Below the pieces are notes generated by a model. That model was not told where the DNA came from. It did not search any database and worked only from the letters and a program-made list of their open reading frames with translations. From Siphonodentalium dalli (Eukaryota; Mollusca; Scaphopoda; Gadilida; Siphonodentaliidae): a stretch of DNA of 64,000 nt. The stretch covers positions 37,236,732-37,300,731 of the forward strand of contig CP136065.1 in NCBI GenBank assembly GCA_032622095.1. Direction: 5' to 3'. The translations under genes and the position numbers were made by a program. Below, in pieces: positions 44,487-55,359 of this stretch (positions within the stretch are counted from its first letter, which is position 1; each line of letters opens with the position of its first letter).

Positions 44487-45018
44487 TGTATGCCGTGTGT
44501 GAACTCAATGCAAGTTGAAATCGTACATTCTTCGCCCAATGTATCTATGATAAATACGTGAATATGAAACGATAACATGAACTTACCTTTGTTTTTGTGA
44601 GTAAATCCCATCTCAAATATGTTGTGAAATGAACTATGTAGATGCCAATATCGCGATATTTGGGTAATATGTATGATGCCAATATTGGTGGCAAGTGCAA
44701 AAATTGGTGAAAGCGCGGTTGTGACGAACCACACTTTGAACTTTCTTCAAATGTCACCTGCATTACACAACTACCCCCGTCTCAAGTTGTTCGTCATCGA
44801 ATACATATACTTACAACGAATTGATGGGATTTTTGAAACAAAGTATTTACTTACCTCATAGAATGCAAATACTTTATAGCAATTTGCAAAGTGATTAAAA
44901 TATTGCTAACTACATTGTAACAAATCTCTTTAAAAAAAATTGCCATATGCTTACCGACATATATCGTGGTAATTTACTTGAAGAGTCTTCAACGAGGACC
45001 GCTCTTTGCCCAGTTATA
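44487..45018 (-). pseudogene. Remnant of a spliced gene, exon series, duplication copy A
   Basis: Three minus-strand blocks have splice-like borders: 44955-45018 (ends GTAAGC donor; ITGQRAVLVEDSSSKLPRYM), 44587-44757 (acceptor TAATGCAG, donor AAG|GTAAGT; 57 codons starting VTFEESSKCGSS) and 44487-44544 (acceptor TTATCATAG, donor ACA|GTAAGT). Two further GTAAGT donors lie at about 44812 and 44853. The density of GTAAG donors on this one strand is the main evidence. No family is recognised, and I cannot verify the reading phase across the introns. Confidence 0.35.
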
Positions 45019-45126
45019 CTAATAATGATTATACCAGTTATGGTAATGTTATTGCATAGTAAACTTTAATTTATTTAATGCAACATTACTATTTTTCCAA
45101 CCGTGAACTGAAATTAGTACAATTTG

Positions 45127-45420
45127 TAAGGGTACAACTCCAATCCGTCTCGTCCACTAGCGCTGGCGATTAGGGCTCGAATCCACATGTTTCCATGGTG
45201 TACTTTGTTACTCGAAATCGATATCTGGTGTAGTTGCCAATTGAGGTCCACATAGGCCGATGTTTTGCCGCACATGATCGACGAATTTATCAGCCATTGA
45301 AATCACTGTTAGATTAGCCCTAAGTGTGCGGATTTCCTCCACCACTAACATTGTCAATGTCGTGATATGGCCTTAGTTGCTTAAAGCGACATTAAAACTC
45401 CAATCAATCAATCAATCATG
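45127..45420 (+). mobile_element. SINE copy lacking its 5' end
   Basis: Identical to 43493-43790 except for a few substitutions. It begins at GTAAGGGTACAACTCC with the A box removed by the duplication breakpoint, so it arose by segmental duplication and not by retroposition. Confidence 0.8.
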
Positions 45421-46119
45421 GTGTTCGCCATGCTTTGTTTGTATTTCGAAACTCATGTTCTATATATGCTATGAGTTATTTTCTGATTAGCAAAACGTCT
45501 TTAAAATAAAGTTGTGCAAAAAGGACTGGTCCCTGACATAATTTTGCCGTATTATAGAATAAGATACGGTTTCGCCATAGCCCAAGTAAGACACGAATTG
45601 GTGGAGTGTGTTTGTATGGGAAGCATACCTTAAAAAGTAATGAGAACAGTATATAAATTGTAAGTGATGAATTTATTATAAGCAGCAGTTATAATTTACG
45701 CATTCAATAAAAAAAACCAATTAATGACATATTTGGTTGACTGTAACGTTGTATATGCTGGGTCTCTACAGTACTGTGTATCTCGTCTCTACTGTGTATA
45801 TCACATTGTACTGGATGTGTCTTTAATTTCGTATTGTCAACGGTTACAATTACCACACATCAATATTTAGAGTGCATAATACATATGTATATATGCTTTT
45901 CGACTCTATAAATTGTCTTCTGTTACACGTCAATAACCGTAATATACACTAAAATGCTTTATTTCCACGTTAAACTCGGATGAATATATTGTTTGACAGA
46001 TCGCACATGGATATGTCAGCTGATTCTGTTTTGGTAAACTTCAATTGAATAAACAGCCAAACTATGTAAAGGCCGCCCACTACTAAATTTAGTTAAATAT
46101 ATGTAAGATACAGACTTAC

Positions 46120-46680
46120 TGTATGCCGTGTGTGAACTCAATGCAAGTTGAAATCGTACATTCTTCGCCCAATGTATCTATGATAAATACGTGAATATGA
46201 AACGATAACATGAACTTACCTTTGTTTTTGTGAGTAAATCTCATCTCAAATATGTTGTGAAATGACCTATGTAGATGCCAATATCGCGATATTTGGGTAA
46301 TATGTATGATGCCAATATTGGCGGCAAGTGCAAAAATTTGTGAAAGCGCGGTTGTGACGAACCACACTTTGAACTTTCTTTAAATGTCACCTGCATTACA
46401 CAACTACCCCCGTCTCAAGTTGTTCGTCATCGAATACATATACTTACAACGAATTGATGGGATTTTTGAAACAAAGTATTTACTTACCTCATAGAATGCA
46501 AATACTTTATAGCAATTTGCAAAGTGATTAAAATATTGCTAACTACATTGTAACAAATCTCTTTTAAAAAATTGCCATATGCTTACCGACATATATAGTG
46601 GTAATTTACTTGAAGAGTCTTCAACGAGGACCGCCCTTTGCCCAGTTATAATAATAAGGATTATACCAGTTATACTAATA
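46120..46680 (-). pseudogene. Remnant of a spliced gene, exon series, duplication copy B
   Basis: Same blocks as copy A: 46120-46177, 46220-46390 and the ITGQRAVLV block at about 46590-46650, with donors kept. In the 171-base block one frame has gained a TGA (Trp to stop), so at least this copy is decaying. The extra copy of the first block at about 46810-46875 has lost its GT donor (GGAAGC). Confidence 0.35.
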
Positions 46681-46982
46681 AGGATTATACCAGTTATGGT
46701 AATGTTATTGCATCACAGACTTTAATTAGCATTAGCAAAGTGAATAAAATATTCCTAACTACATTGTAACAAATAGCTTACATTTTTTTTGCCATATGCT
46801 TCCCGACATATATAGTGGTAACTTACTTGAAGAGTCTGCAATTATGGACCGCCCTTTGCCCAGTTATACTAATAATGATTATACCAGTTATGGTAATGTT
46901 ATTGCATAATAAACTTTTATTTATTTATTTATTTAATGCAACATTACTATTTTTCCAACCGTGAACTGAAATTAGTACAATT

Positions 46983-47280
46983 TGCTCCCCCATTATCTCT
47001 CTCTCTCTTCTCTTCTTCAATATCCATATGTGTGTCTCCATCAATCATTATCACTTCAGTCTCTGTCGTCGCCTCTCTCGTCTCCTTGGTAACTGCTCTG
47101 TTTGCATTGGTTCAGCTCTTTTCAATGTCGATGTTGGATCGGGATTCAGCATACTAGTTAGAATATACTGTGTATAATCTTTGAAAATCGTGTTCTCCAC
47201 TTTGGTGATAAATGCTGCACCCAATAGTAAAAATGTTACCTCTCTTTTGCACGTTAACGCTTGCCGTATTGTCTCCTCTC
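46983..47280 (-). pseudogene. Candidate arginine-rich exon of the duplicated gene remnant
   Basis: On the minus strand, after TTCTAACTAG at about 47153, a frame reads MLNPDPTSTLKRAEPMQTEQ, then LPRRRERRRQRLK, and ends at AA|GTGATA near 47060. Copies at about 50190-50290 (intact) and 49900-49990 (with a stop) are in the next duplication. Plausible but unproven coding sequence. Confidence 0.3.
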
Positions 47281-47565
47281 ATAGTAGCAGAATCACATAA
47301 GAAGAAAGTATGTGCGTCGGTTCCAAACTGATGGTTTCCAAGCCAATGGCCATCTCATTTGAAGGTAATACTGGGTCAATGTTAATGTTTTTCACCACTT
47401 TTCGAATAACCCTAGTTGGTTCTACATCAATATAATGCTATTTACATCTGTGCTTATCGGAGGTAAACCAATACTCGCTAGTACCGGCTGGTACTCCAAG
47501 ACAATGTAATTAGTCGGCGGGTTTTTTTAACACATCATTAGGATCCGATTTAGAACTCTTGCCTT
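47281..47565 (-). pseudogene. Decayed coding block of the duplicated gene remnant
   Basis: One minus-strand frame runs FSEGKSSKSDPNDVLKKPAD, stop, LHCLGVPAGTSEYWFTSDKH, stop, HYIDVEPTRVIRKVVKNINI, DPVLPSNEMAIGLETISLEP. An alternative frame over the last part reads DGHWLGNHQFGTDAHTFF and continues to a donor GTAAC. Both frames are shared with the copy at 50410-50690. Two in-frame stops mark it as a pseudogene unless introns remove them. Confidence 0.35.
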
Positions 47566-47707
47566 CACTGAACTAGTGCTGCAACATTGGTTGTTTTTTG
47601 TGTGTACGTACTTCGTTGTTGTGTGCCCTTTATAATCATGTACACCTGGGTATCACCTTTTCATGTGCCACTGCATATATTCGGTATTGTTACATGACAC
47701 ATGTTAC

Positions 47708-47838
47708 ATTCTGTAAATTTTATGACGATCCCTGTACTGTCTCATGGTGATTCTTGCCTCAACCATCTTATCACAAACTCCGACACTGCCACTCAGCATC
47801 TTTTTGTGTCCAAAGTATATCATCACTTCCTTGTTCAC
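47708..47838 (-). pseudogene. Candidate 131-base exon of the duplicated gene remnant
   Basis: Bounded by acceptor TTTCTATTTGAAG and donor AT|GTAACA. The frame reads VNKEVMIYFGHKKMLSGSVG, VCDKMVEARITMRQYRDRHK, IYR. The copy at 50841-50971 has the same length, borders and open frame with three replacements (V, T, I). Good exon-like structure. The product is unknown. Confidence 0.45.
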
Positions 47839-48099
47839 CTTCAAATAGAAACAAACCCCAGATCACTGTAGATTAAGTTGGCATACATTTACTTACTGGA
47901 CCAGTTTGCATTTATATATACATTGTACGTACATGTATCCGCATTGGTGTCTCATGAAAGCATCAGTCGAACCATCACGAGATGCATGATTTGGTTGTTA
48001 GTGTTTACCGTCATCTTAATACATCTAGGCTATATCAAGACCTTCTTAGTAGAGTAAAGGGTTAACTGAACGCATGTATAATCCACCGACCAAGGAAAT

Positions 48100-48336
48100 C
48101 AACTGACAAATTCCCTTTGTGAGATACGATACTAAACTCCAACCAACCTACAGTTGCCACATATATGTGCATAAAGAATAACATCGCATGAGCCCAGTGT
48201 CAAATTGTGAGGCGAATGTTAAAGAATAATTTATTCTTGTCTCACATTGGTTGTCTGATTTATATTGAAATATCGAGAATTACGTGTCGGACACACCACT
48301 TGTGACCACCTTAGACTTAAAGCCAGCTTACATATA
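48100..48336. other. No recognised gene
   Basis: The phrase GACCAAGGAAATCAACTGACAA resembles the body of the SINE at 9350. Otherwise unique within this duplication unit. Confidence 0.3.
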
Positions 48337-48780
48337 CAGTACCAGTCAGAAGAAGTGGTATATTGAGGCGCGCCTTTATTGCGATATTGACGCGCTTAAT
48401 TTCGAAAAAGGCGCGATTATGGCGCAATAAACAAAATTTGTCGCGCTTATTATTGCGATATTGAACGCAAAATATTGCGATACTAAGCGCGCTAAATTTC
48501 ATACATACCTGATGGTGTTTATATTAGATAAATTCTGTGCATATAGTGTACATATAGCATTTCCAACTATAATTATATACAAATCTAAAACATTGTCTCT
48601 ATTTATACAATAAACAATATAGAAGAAGCAATAATTTGATTTAAATGTCACAATTTTGAGCGCAATATTGAGCGCGAAATATTGTGATATTAAGCGCAAA
48701 ATATTGCAATAATATCACAAGCGGCGCGCTTATAAGCGTTCCCATTTGCAATATTATTGCGATATTGGGCAGGGGGGGGG
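48337..48780. mobile_element. GCGC/ATATTGCGATA repeat with a Tc1-like terminus
   Basis: TA then CAGTACCAGTCAGAAGAAGT at 48335-48356 matches the termini of the element at 54862-55352. It is followed by repeated words TTATTGCGATATTG, GCGCGCTTA and GAGCGCAATATTG in both orientations to about 48770, then a G run. The opposite terminus is missing. A second copy lies at 51474-51915. The 61-codon frames inside are repeat artefacts. Confidence 0.55.
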
Positions 48781-49285
48781 TCGCGCAAGAACAATTCCGA
48801 CACAATGCCGGGGGGGGGGGGTCGCAGCTCCTGAAAACACGTTTTTTCCGGTGTTTGCTGGTGCTTGCAAATTATTGTTTTTGACCTTTTTTGACCTAAT
48901 TACAAGCTGTTTAGCCTATATAATGATTTTTTTGATGTGTTATGATCTAAATAACACCTGTAGTGTACACACAAGATACTAGGTACAGTTCCTTGTGGTC
49001 AGGTTGGCCTCAGATTTTTTGTTTATTATTTGGTCCCTTCTAATACTAAGTAAACCTTCGTGAAATTTTTAACTGCGCTGGCCAACCTGGGTTGGATAAC
49101 CACTTGGTATGTAAATATATTATAATGAACTCTAAAGACAAATAAACCACATATAATTCAGTAAGTAAAATAAAATATCACATTACCACTATCTGTGGTA
49201 TCAAACTGAAATTCAACTCTCCAAGTCTGATATGAAAGTTACTAATACTATAAAAGACAAAAGTGCTATTCTACAGTGTTACATA
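48781..49285. other. No recognised gene
   Basis: Two G runs at about 48772-48820, then AT-rich sequence duplicated at about 51905-52290. Confidence 0.35.
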
Positions 49286-49889
49286 TCAAGTTGTTCGTCA
49301 TCGAATACATATACTTACAACGAATTGATGGGATTTTTGAAACAAAGTATTTACTTACCTCATAGAATGCAAATACTTTATAACAATTTGCAAAGTGATT
49401 AAAATATTGCTAACTACATTGTAACAAATCTGTTTTAAAAATTTGCCATATGTTTACCGACATATATAGTGGTAATTTACTTGAAGAGTCTTCAACGAGG
49501 ACCGCCCTTTGCCCAGTTATAATAATAAGGATTATACCAGTTATACTAATAAGGATTATACCAGTTATGGTAATGTTATTGCATCACAGACTTTAATTAG
49601 CATTAGCAAAGTGAATAAAATATTCCTAACTACATTGTAACAAATAGCTTACATTTTTTTTGCCATATGGTTCCCGACATATATAGTGGTAACTTACTTG
49701 AAGAGTCTGCAATTATGGACCGCCCTTTGCCCAGTTATACTAATAATGATTATACCAGTTATGGTAATGTTATTGCATAATAAACTTTTATTTATTTATT
49801 TATTTAATGCAACATTACTATTTTTCCAACCGTGAACTGAAATTAGTACAATTTGCTCCCCCATCTCTCTCTCTTCTCTTCTTCAATAT

Positions 49890-50971
49890 CCATATGTGTG
49901 TCTCCATCAATCATTATCACTTCAGTCTCTGTCGTCGCCTCTCTCGTCTCCTTGGTCACTGTTCTGTTTGCATTTGTTCATCTCTTTTCACTGGCGAGGT
50001 TGGATCGGGATTCAACGTACTAGTTAGAACATACTGTGTCTAATCTTTGAAAATCGTTTTCTCCACTTTGGTGATGAATGCCGCGCAAATTAGTAAAAAT
50101 GTTACCTCTCTTTTGTACGTTAACGCTTGCCTTATAGTTGCTCCCATCTGCAGTCCCGATAGTCTTCTCTCATAGTACAAGCATCACTTCAGTCTCTGTC
50201 GTCGCCTCTCTCGTCTCCTTGGTAACTGCTCTGTTTGCATTGGTTCAGCTCTTTTCAATGTCGAGGTTGGATCTGGATTCAGCGTACTAGTTAGAATATA
50301 CTGTGTATAATCTTTGAAAATCGTGTTCTCCACTTTGGTGATAAATGCTGCACCCAATAGTAAAAATGTTACCTCTCTTTTGCACGTTAACGCTTGCCGT
50401 ATTGTCTCCTCTCATAGTAGCAGAATCACCCAAGAAGAAAGTATGTGCGTCGGTTCCAAACTGATGGTTTCCAAGCCAATGACCATCTCATTTGAAGGTA
50501 ATACTGGGTCAATGTTAATGTTTTTCACCACTTTTCGAATAACCCTAGTTGGTTCTACATCAATATAATGCTATTTACATCTGTGCTTATCGGAGGTAAA
50601 CCAATATTCGCTAGTACCGGCTGGTACTCCAAGACAATGTAATTAGTCGGCGGGTTTTTTTAACACATCATTAGGATCCGATTTAGAACTCTTGCCTTCA
50701 CTGAACTAGTGCTGCAACATTGGTTGTTTTTTGTGTGTATGTACTTCGTTGTTGTGTGCCCTTTATAATCATGTACACCTGGGTAGCACCTTTTCATGTG
50801 CCACTGCATATATTCGGTATTGTTACATGACACATGTTACATTCTGTAAATTTTATGACGATCCCTGTACTGTCTCATGGTGATTCTTGCCTCAACCATC
50901 TTATCACAAACTCCGACACTGCCAATCAGCATCTTTGTGTGTCCAAAGTATATCACCACTTCCTTGTTCAC
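49890..50971 (-). pseudogene. Gene-remnant exon series, later duplication copy
   Basis: Repeats the blocks of 46983-47838: 50841-50971 (VNKEVVIYFGHTKM), 50410-50690 (EYWFTSDKH and DGHWLGNHQFG frames) and two copies of the arginine-rich block (50190-50290 intact, 49900-49990 with a stop). In the EYWF frame the GAG/GAA difference and in the DGHW frame the GGC/GGT difference are silent. A few other changes replace residues. Confidence 0.35.
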
Positions 50972-51473
50972 CTTCAAATAGAAAAAAAACCCCAGATCAC
51001 TGTAGATTAAGTTGACATACATTTACTTACTGGACCAGTTTGCATTTATATATACAGTGTATGTACATGTATCCGCATTGGTGTCTCATGAAAGCATCAG
51101 TCGAACCATCACGAGATGCATGATTTGGTTGTTAGTGTTTACCGTCATCTTAATACATCTAGGCTATATCAAGACGTTCTTAGTTGAGTAAAGGGTTAAC
51201 TGAACGCATGTATAATCCACCGACCAAGGAAATCAACTGACAAATTCCCTTTGTGAGATACGATACTTAACTCCAACCAACCTACAGTTGCCACATATAT
51301 GTGCATAAAGAATAACATCGCATGAGCCCAGTGTCAATTGTGAGGCGAATGTTAAAGAATAATTTAATTCTTGTCTCACATTGGTTGTCTGATTTATATT
51401 GAAATATCGAGAATTACGTGTCGGACACACCACTTGTGACCACCTTAGACTTAAAGCCAGCTTACAGATACAG

Positions 51474-51915
51474 TACCAGTCAGAAGAAGTGGTATATTGA
51501 GGCGCGCCTTTATTGCGATATTGACGCGCTTAATTTCGAAAAAGGCGCGATTATAGCGCAATAATAAAAATCTGTCGCGCTTATTATTGAGATATTGAAC
51601 GCAAACTATTGCGATACTAAGCGCGCTAAATTTCATACATACCTGATGGTGTTTATATTAGATAAATTATGTGCATATAGTGTACATATAGCATTTCCAA
51701 CTATAATTATATACATATCTAAAACATTGTCTCTATTTATACAATAAACAATATAGAAGAAGCAATAATTTGATTTAAATGTCACAATTTTGAGCGCAAT
51801 ATTGAGCGCGAAATATTGTGATATTAAGCGCAAAATATTGCAATAATATCACAAGCGGCGCGCTTATATGCGTTCCCATTTGCAATATTATTGCGATATT
51901 GGGCAAGGGGGGGGT
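51474..51915. mobile_element. Second copy of the GCGC/ATATTGCGATA element
   Basis: Corresponds to 48337-48780 in the duplicated unit, with the same CAGTACCAGTCAGAAGAAGT terminus and scattered substitutions. Confidence 0.55.
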
Positions 51916-52294
51916 CGCGCAAAACAATTCTTACACAAGGCCGGGAGTGGTGGGGGGGTCGCAGCTCCTGAAAACACGTTTTTTCCGGTTTTTGCAATTT
52001 TTCCCCCCTTTTTTGACCTAATTACAAGCTGTTTAGCCTATATAATGATTTTTTTTATGTGTTATGATCTAAATAACACCTGTAGTGTACACACAATATA
52101 CTAGGTACAGTTCCCTGTGGTCAGGTTGGCCTCAGATGTTTTTTTTTATTATTTGGTCCCTTCTAGTATACTAAGTAAACCTTCGTGAAATTTTTAACTG
52201 CGCTGGCCCACCTGGGTTGGATAACCACTTGGTATGTAAATATATTATAATGAACTCTAAAGACAAATAAACCACATATAATTCAGTAAGTAAA

Positions 52295-52382
52295 ATAAAA
52301 TAATCGATTAGTTATTTAACGATGTACAATAGAGTAAAATAAAATAATCGATTAGTTATTTAACGATGTACAATAGAGTATG
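52295..52382 (+). repeat. 45-bp tandem duplication at the palindrome border
   Basis: TAAAATAAAATAATCGATTA followed by GTTATTTAACGATGTACAAT occurs twice in a row. The second copy overlaps the first bases of the giant palindrome's left arm, so the duplication marks the border. Confidence 0.75.
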
Positions 52383-52862
52383 TTTGTATGACTACATGTA
52401 GAGGTATATCGCCGGGATGACATGGTGTCAAGGACCATCTTCCAGTTATCCCCCATGCGCATATACGAAAGTAGATAAATACGAATAACATATATACATA
52501 TACATGTAATATACTCTCCATGGTCCATACCAAAATAACTGATTTCAGGGAAGAACATTTTAACAGGAGAGTCGCGAGTCAGTGATACATGTAACGTGCT
52601 ACATACTAAAATAGCCTTGAATTAATTGCTATTACAACATTATACACGTCTTGGATTGTCACAATTCACGGTTTAACAAACAGCTTGGTTATTAAGTACA
52701 GATTTTAATGATTTCTTATCCGATATTAGTTTGGATTCGCCGTTGATTTCGGAATTTTGACGAAACAGCATACGTGGTAATTCAGAACTAAATTATTTGG
52801 GGGGGGGGGGTATGTAAGAGCTCACCCTTTTGTCTTGTAGTATTGGTGGATGTTCTAAAATA

Positions 52863-53118
52863 ATTAACATTTTTATGACTGGAGCTACCTCAAATTTTGC
52901 GAAAAACCCTGTGCCAATGCATTCTCTTATATATGCGAGTCACCCATGTATATATATAAGAGAATGCATTGGCCTAACAATATGTAACTTGTGCTTTTAA
53001 GACAGTGCATTCTCTTATATATGCGAGGCTCCCTATGGGAGACTCGCATATATAAGAGACTGCACTGGCACATGGTTTCCAATGCTGCACGAGCGCAACT
53101 CCCGTCATGAAAGGGTTT
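52863..53118. mobile_element. piggyBac-like MITE with two tandem hairpins, left arm
   Basis: The left end TTAACATTTTTATGACTGGA and the right end, reversed, AACCCTTTCATGACGGGAG are inverted. Between them lie hairpin 1 (52907-52980, from CCCTGTGCCAATGC to GGCCTAACAA) and hairpin 2 (53001-53075). Each is a near-perfect stem of about 33 bp. The left end has TTAA and the right TTTAA. The mirror copy is at about 57075-57325. Confidence 0.7.
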
Positions 53119-53224
53119 AATAAAGTATTTGAGCAGTATGGAGAATGCCAGTCATGAGTAAATATCGCGACATTCAGCCAATAGATTCATACTCAGACGG
53201 ATCAGTTACGTTCATGTAAGTTTC

Positions 53225-53410
53225 GTTTATTGAAGTTTATTACAGTTTCAGCCGCTAGTCCATATCACATAAATATTATCCTCAAAAGTGAACACCAAAA
53301 CAATCTTGACCACGTCGCTGATGTGTATGATATAATGACGTTAGTCTTATTTGTGAACGAGAGACCTCGCAGATGGATAACGTTGCCTGAAAATCCCCCC
53401 AAAGCATTAA
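53225..53410 (+). repeat. SINE-tail-like remnant
   Basis: TTTCAGCCGCTAGTCCATAT with CACATAA resembles the inverted SINE/family X tail (TTTTAGCCGCTAAGCCATAT). The 63-codon frame over it recurs in the right arm (56768-57001) with almost no change, but only because the arms are copies of each other. Confidence 0.35.
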
Positions 53411-53531
53411 CCCTTGCATGACGGGAGCTTCCTGATTTTTGTTTGAAATCCCTGTGCCAATACATTCTCTTATGTATGCGAGTCGACTATAGGTAGCCTC
53501 GCATATATAAGAGAATGCATTGGCCTAACAA
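53409..53531 (+). mobile_element. piggyBac-like terminus with hairpin, left arm
   Basis: TTAACCCTTGCATGACGGGA at 53409 is followed by a 40-bp linker and hairpin 3 (53450-53531; CCCTGTGCCAATACATTCTC to GCATTGGCCTAACAA). After it comes an A/T-rich stretch to about 53650 with GTTAAAGA(A/G)TGTAAGAAA units. The opposite terminus is uncertain. The mirror copy is 56658-56785. Confidence 0.65.
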
Positions 53532-53654
53532 ATTTTACACTACTTTTTATAATAATTAATAAAATATTGTTAAAGAATGTAAGAAATAATGATAAAAAAT
53601 TATAAAAATTGTTAAAGAGTGTAAGAAAAAATTGTAAAGATTGTAAGGAAAAAA

Positions 53655-53735
53655 AAATTTAACTCCGGAAAACAACTAACAAACTCGCCCAGATACACGA
53701 AGCAAGCTACCGTCCCTCTATGGATCACAACCCCA
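53655..53735. repeat. SINE-body fragment
   Basis: CTCCGGAAAACAACTAACAA and ACTCGCCCAGATACA match the body of the SINE at 9350-9512. The B-box region is not recognisable. Mirrored at about 56465-56530. Confidence 0.4.
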
Positions 53736-53764
53736 CGCTTATCATTAATGGAAAAATTAGCTTC

Positions 53765-54085
53765 GAAGTAGGTACATAATGTGATTATTTGATTCTGAAA
53801 TAAGATGATAATGGACTCTTATCCGTTATTTCGTTTTATGGCGCGGGCCGCAGTGAAAACATCTGTTAAAGCGTGCACACCTGAAAAGTCGTCAGTTGGC
53901 TTATTTGTGTCATTGTCCGCACATAATCTGCTTAGAATCACCTCATTATGAGTCGATAATGTGACTAAAATGTTCATTTCAGCACACTATGGACTCATAA
54001 TGAGGAGATTCTAAGCCGATTATATACCTAAATCAAGTTCTATTATAAGCAGATAATGTGCTGGTTTTCGGGAGAACATGCTGTT
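53765..54085 (-). repeat. Dispersed repeat family A copy, left arm
   Basis: Carries GATTCTGAAATAAG, ATGGCGCGGGCCGCAGTGAA, AAAGTCGTCAGTTGGC and GGTTTTCGGGAGAACATG in that order. The mirror copy is 56105-56425. Confidence 0.65.
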
Positions 54086-54860
54086 GTTCTAGCCCATTTA
54101 TAGTACCTAACTGATTATCCCATTAGTTATAAAGTATACTTTGTATTACATAATAATATATCATTCAAATTGAGATATATTCAGGTAATATAAGTATACA
54201 AGAGACAGATGAACAGATAATACGAATGCAGAAGGTTTCCTATGTATCGGTCGGAAATGTTCAGGTAATAAGTTCAACAAACATACTACATGACGATTTC
54301 CCGGTGGAACTAACCTCTCTTCGTGACTATTTAGTACAGAAAGGGTTAAATTCTGATTTACACTGAACAGATTGGTGAACGCCGGAAAAAAAACAGGATT
54401 TCGTTCACCACAGGTGCGCCTCAGCCTTTAATTAACGATGCACGTGTTTCAATACCTAAAGGGAGAAACTATTAAATTAATTCAATTAAATTATCAATCC
54501 TTAGACTGCTAATGAAGCTTGATTATACGTTTCGTTTTATGTGCAGTATATTCGTGCATTAAACGTTGTTCATCTCTGTTAAATTGGGTCTCCCGGACGG
54601 TCAGTCGGAATTGTTCATAGCGCATTAGAGTATGATTAGACCGTCATTCTATTACCAACAAGTGTGAATTTATTTCCACACATGATGATGAACCTTATCA
54701 ACAGTTTATCGCAGGTTTTTCGGTTGCTAACCAACTATGTGACATTCGACGTACATGTACCGATATGTATTTGCATTGTGAATGTGAAACTATTTATAAT
54801 ACATATTTGCACATAGATGCATTGGAAGCGTGTCCTAGACTTCGTTTAGTTCCATTATAA
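54086..54860. other. Arm sequence with no recognised gene
   Basis: Unique apart from its mirror (55360-56105). A terminus-like AGAAAGGGTTAA lies at about 54339-54350. No coding signal. Confidence 0.35.
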
Positions 54861-54861
54861 A

Positions 54862-55352
54862 CAGTACCTGTCAAAAGAAGTAGTTTATTAAGCGCGCTAT
54901 TTTCGCGCCCAATATCAGGGGGGGGCAGGAACAAATTTGCACACACAACGCTGAATTTTGTTTTTGCAGCACTTTGGACCCCCACCCCCCTCTTTGTGCA
55001 AAAAAAATATTTTTTTCCACTCATGGTTTTGGGACCCCCCCCCCCCCCTTTCCAGTCACATTTTACCAGTTTGGCTGAGTTTGGGATCATTTAATTTTGA
55101 TTCATTTCATTTGTCCCGACTTTCAACAACTTGATAAATTTCATTCAAATGTGACTGGAAGGGGGGGGGGGTCCCAAAACCATGAGTGGAAAAAAATATT
55201 TGTTTTGCACAAAGAGGGGAGTGGAGATCCAAAGTTCTGCAAACACAAAATTCAGCGTTGTGTATGCAAATTTGTTCCTGCCCCCCCCCCCCCTCCTGAT
55301 ATTGGGCGCGAAAATAGCGCGCTTAATAAACCACTTCTTTTGACTGGTACTG
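54862..55352. mobile_element. Tc1-like inverted-repeat element at the palindrome centre
   Basis: The ends read CAGTACCTGTCAAAAGAAGT (left) and, reversed, CAGTACCAGTCAAAAGAAGT (right), then TTATTAAGCGCGCTATTTTC. The inverted arms are about 200 bp and include C- and G-runs of 7-13 bases. The 86-bp centre (55062-55147) is not repeated. Related single termini lie at 48337 and 51474. A CAGT-N-CAAAAG terminus resembles Tc1/mariner ends. The flanks are themselves mirrored, so no clean TA duplication can be shown. Confidence 0.55.
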
Positions 55353-55359
55353 TTTATAA

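Larger units (their letters stand above)
43493..46982. repeat. Tandem segmental duplication, unit about 1,634 bp
   Basis: 43493-45126 is repeated from 45127 to about 46982 with very few substitutions. For example, the SINE body, the CTCGTCTCTACTGTG stretch and the exon-like blocks recur at an offset of 1,633-1,634. The left breakpoint is inside the SINE A box: the second copy lacks the first 17 bases of the SINE. The second copy also contains an internal repeat of about 220 bp (46506-46720 and 46728-46915). Confidence 0.9.
46425..52290. repeat. Second-order tandem duplication, unit about 2.86 kb
   Basis: 46425-49285 is repeated from 49286 to about 52290. The right copy starts at TCAAGTTGTTCGTCATCGAA. 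It includes an additional internal duplication (about 49918-50050 repeated at 50188-50310) that makes it about 0.15 kb longer. Since the 46425 start lies inside the second 1.63-kb copy, this event came after the first duplication. Confidence 0.85.

Noticed and set aside
44483-44734. 83-codon minus-strand frame starting MWFVTTALSP, present in two copies
   Set aside because: It spans two splice-like borders and an intron-like gap. The differences between copies replace residues, so it is not a protein as read straight through.
52352-52558. 68-codon frame identical in both arms of the giant palindrome
   Set aside because: Identity comes from the arms being copies of each other. There is no independent sign of coding.
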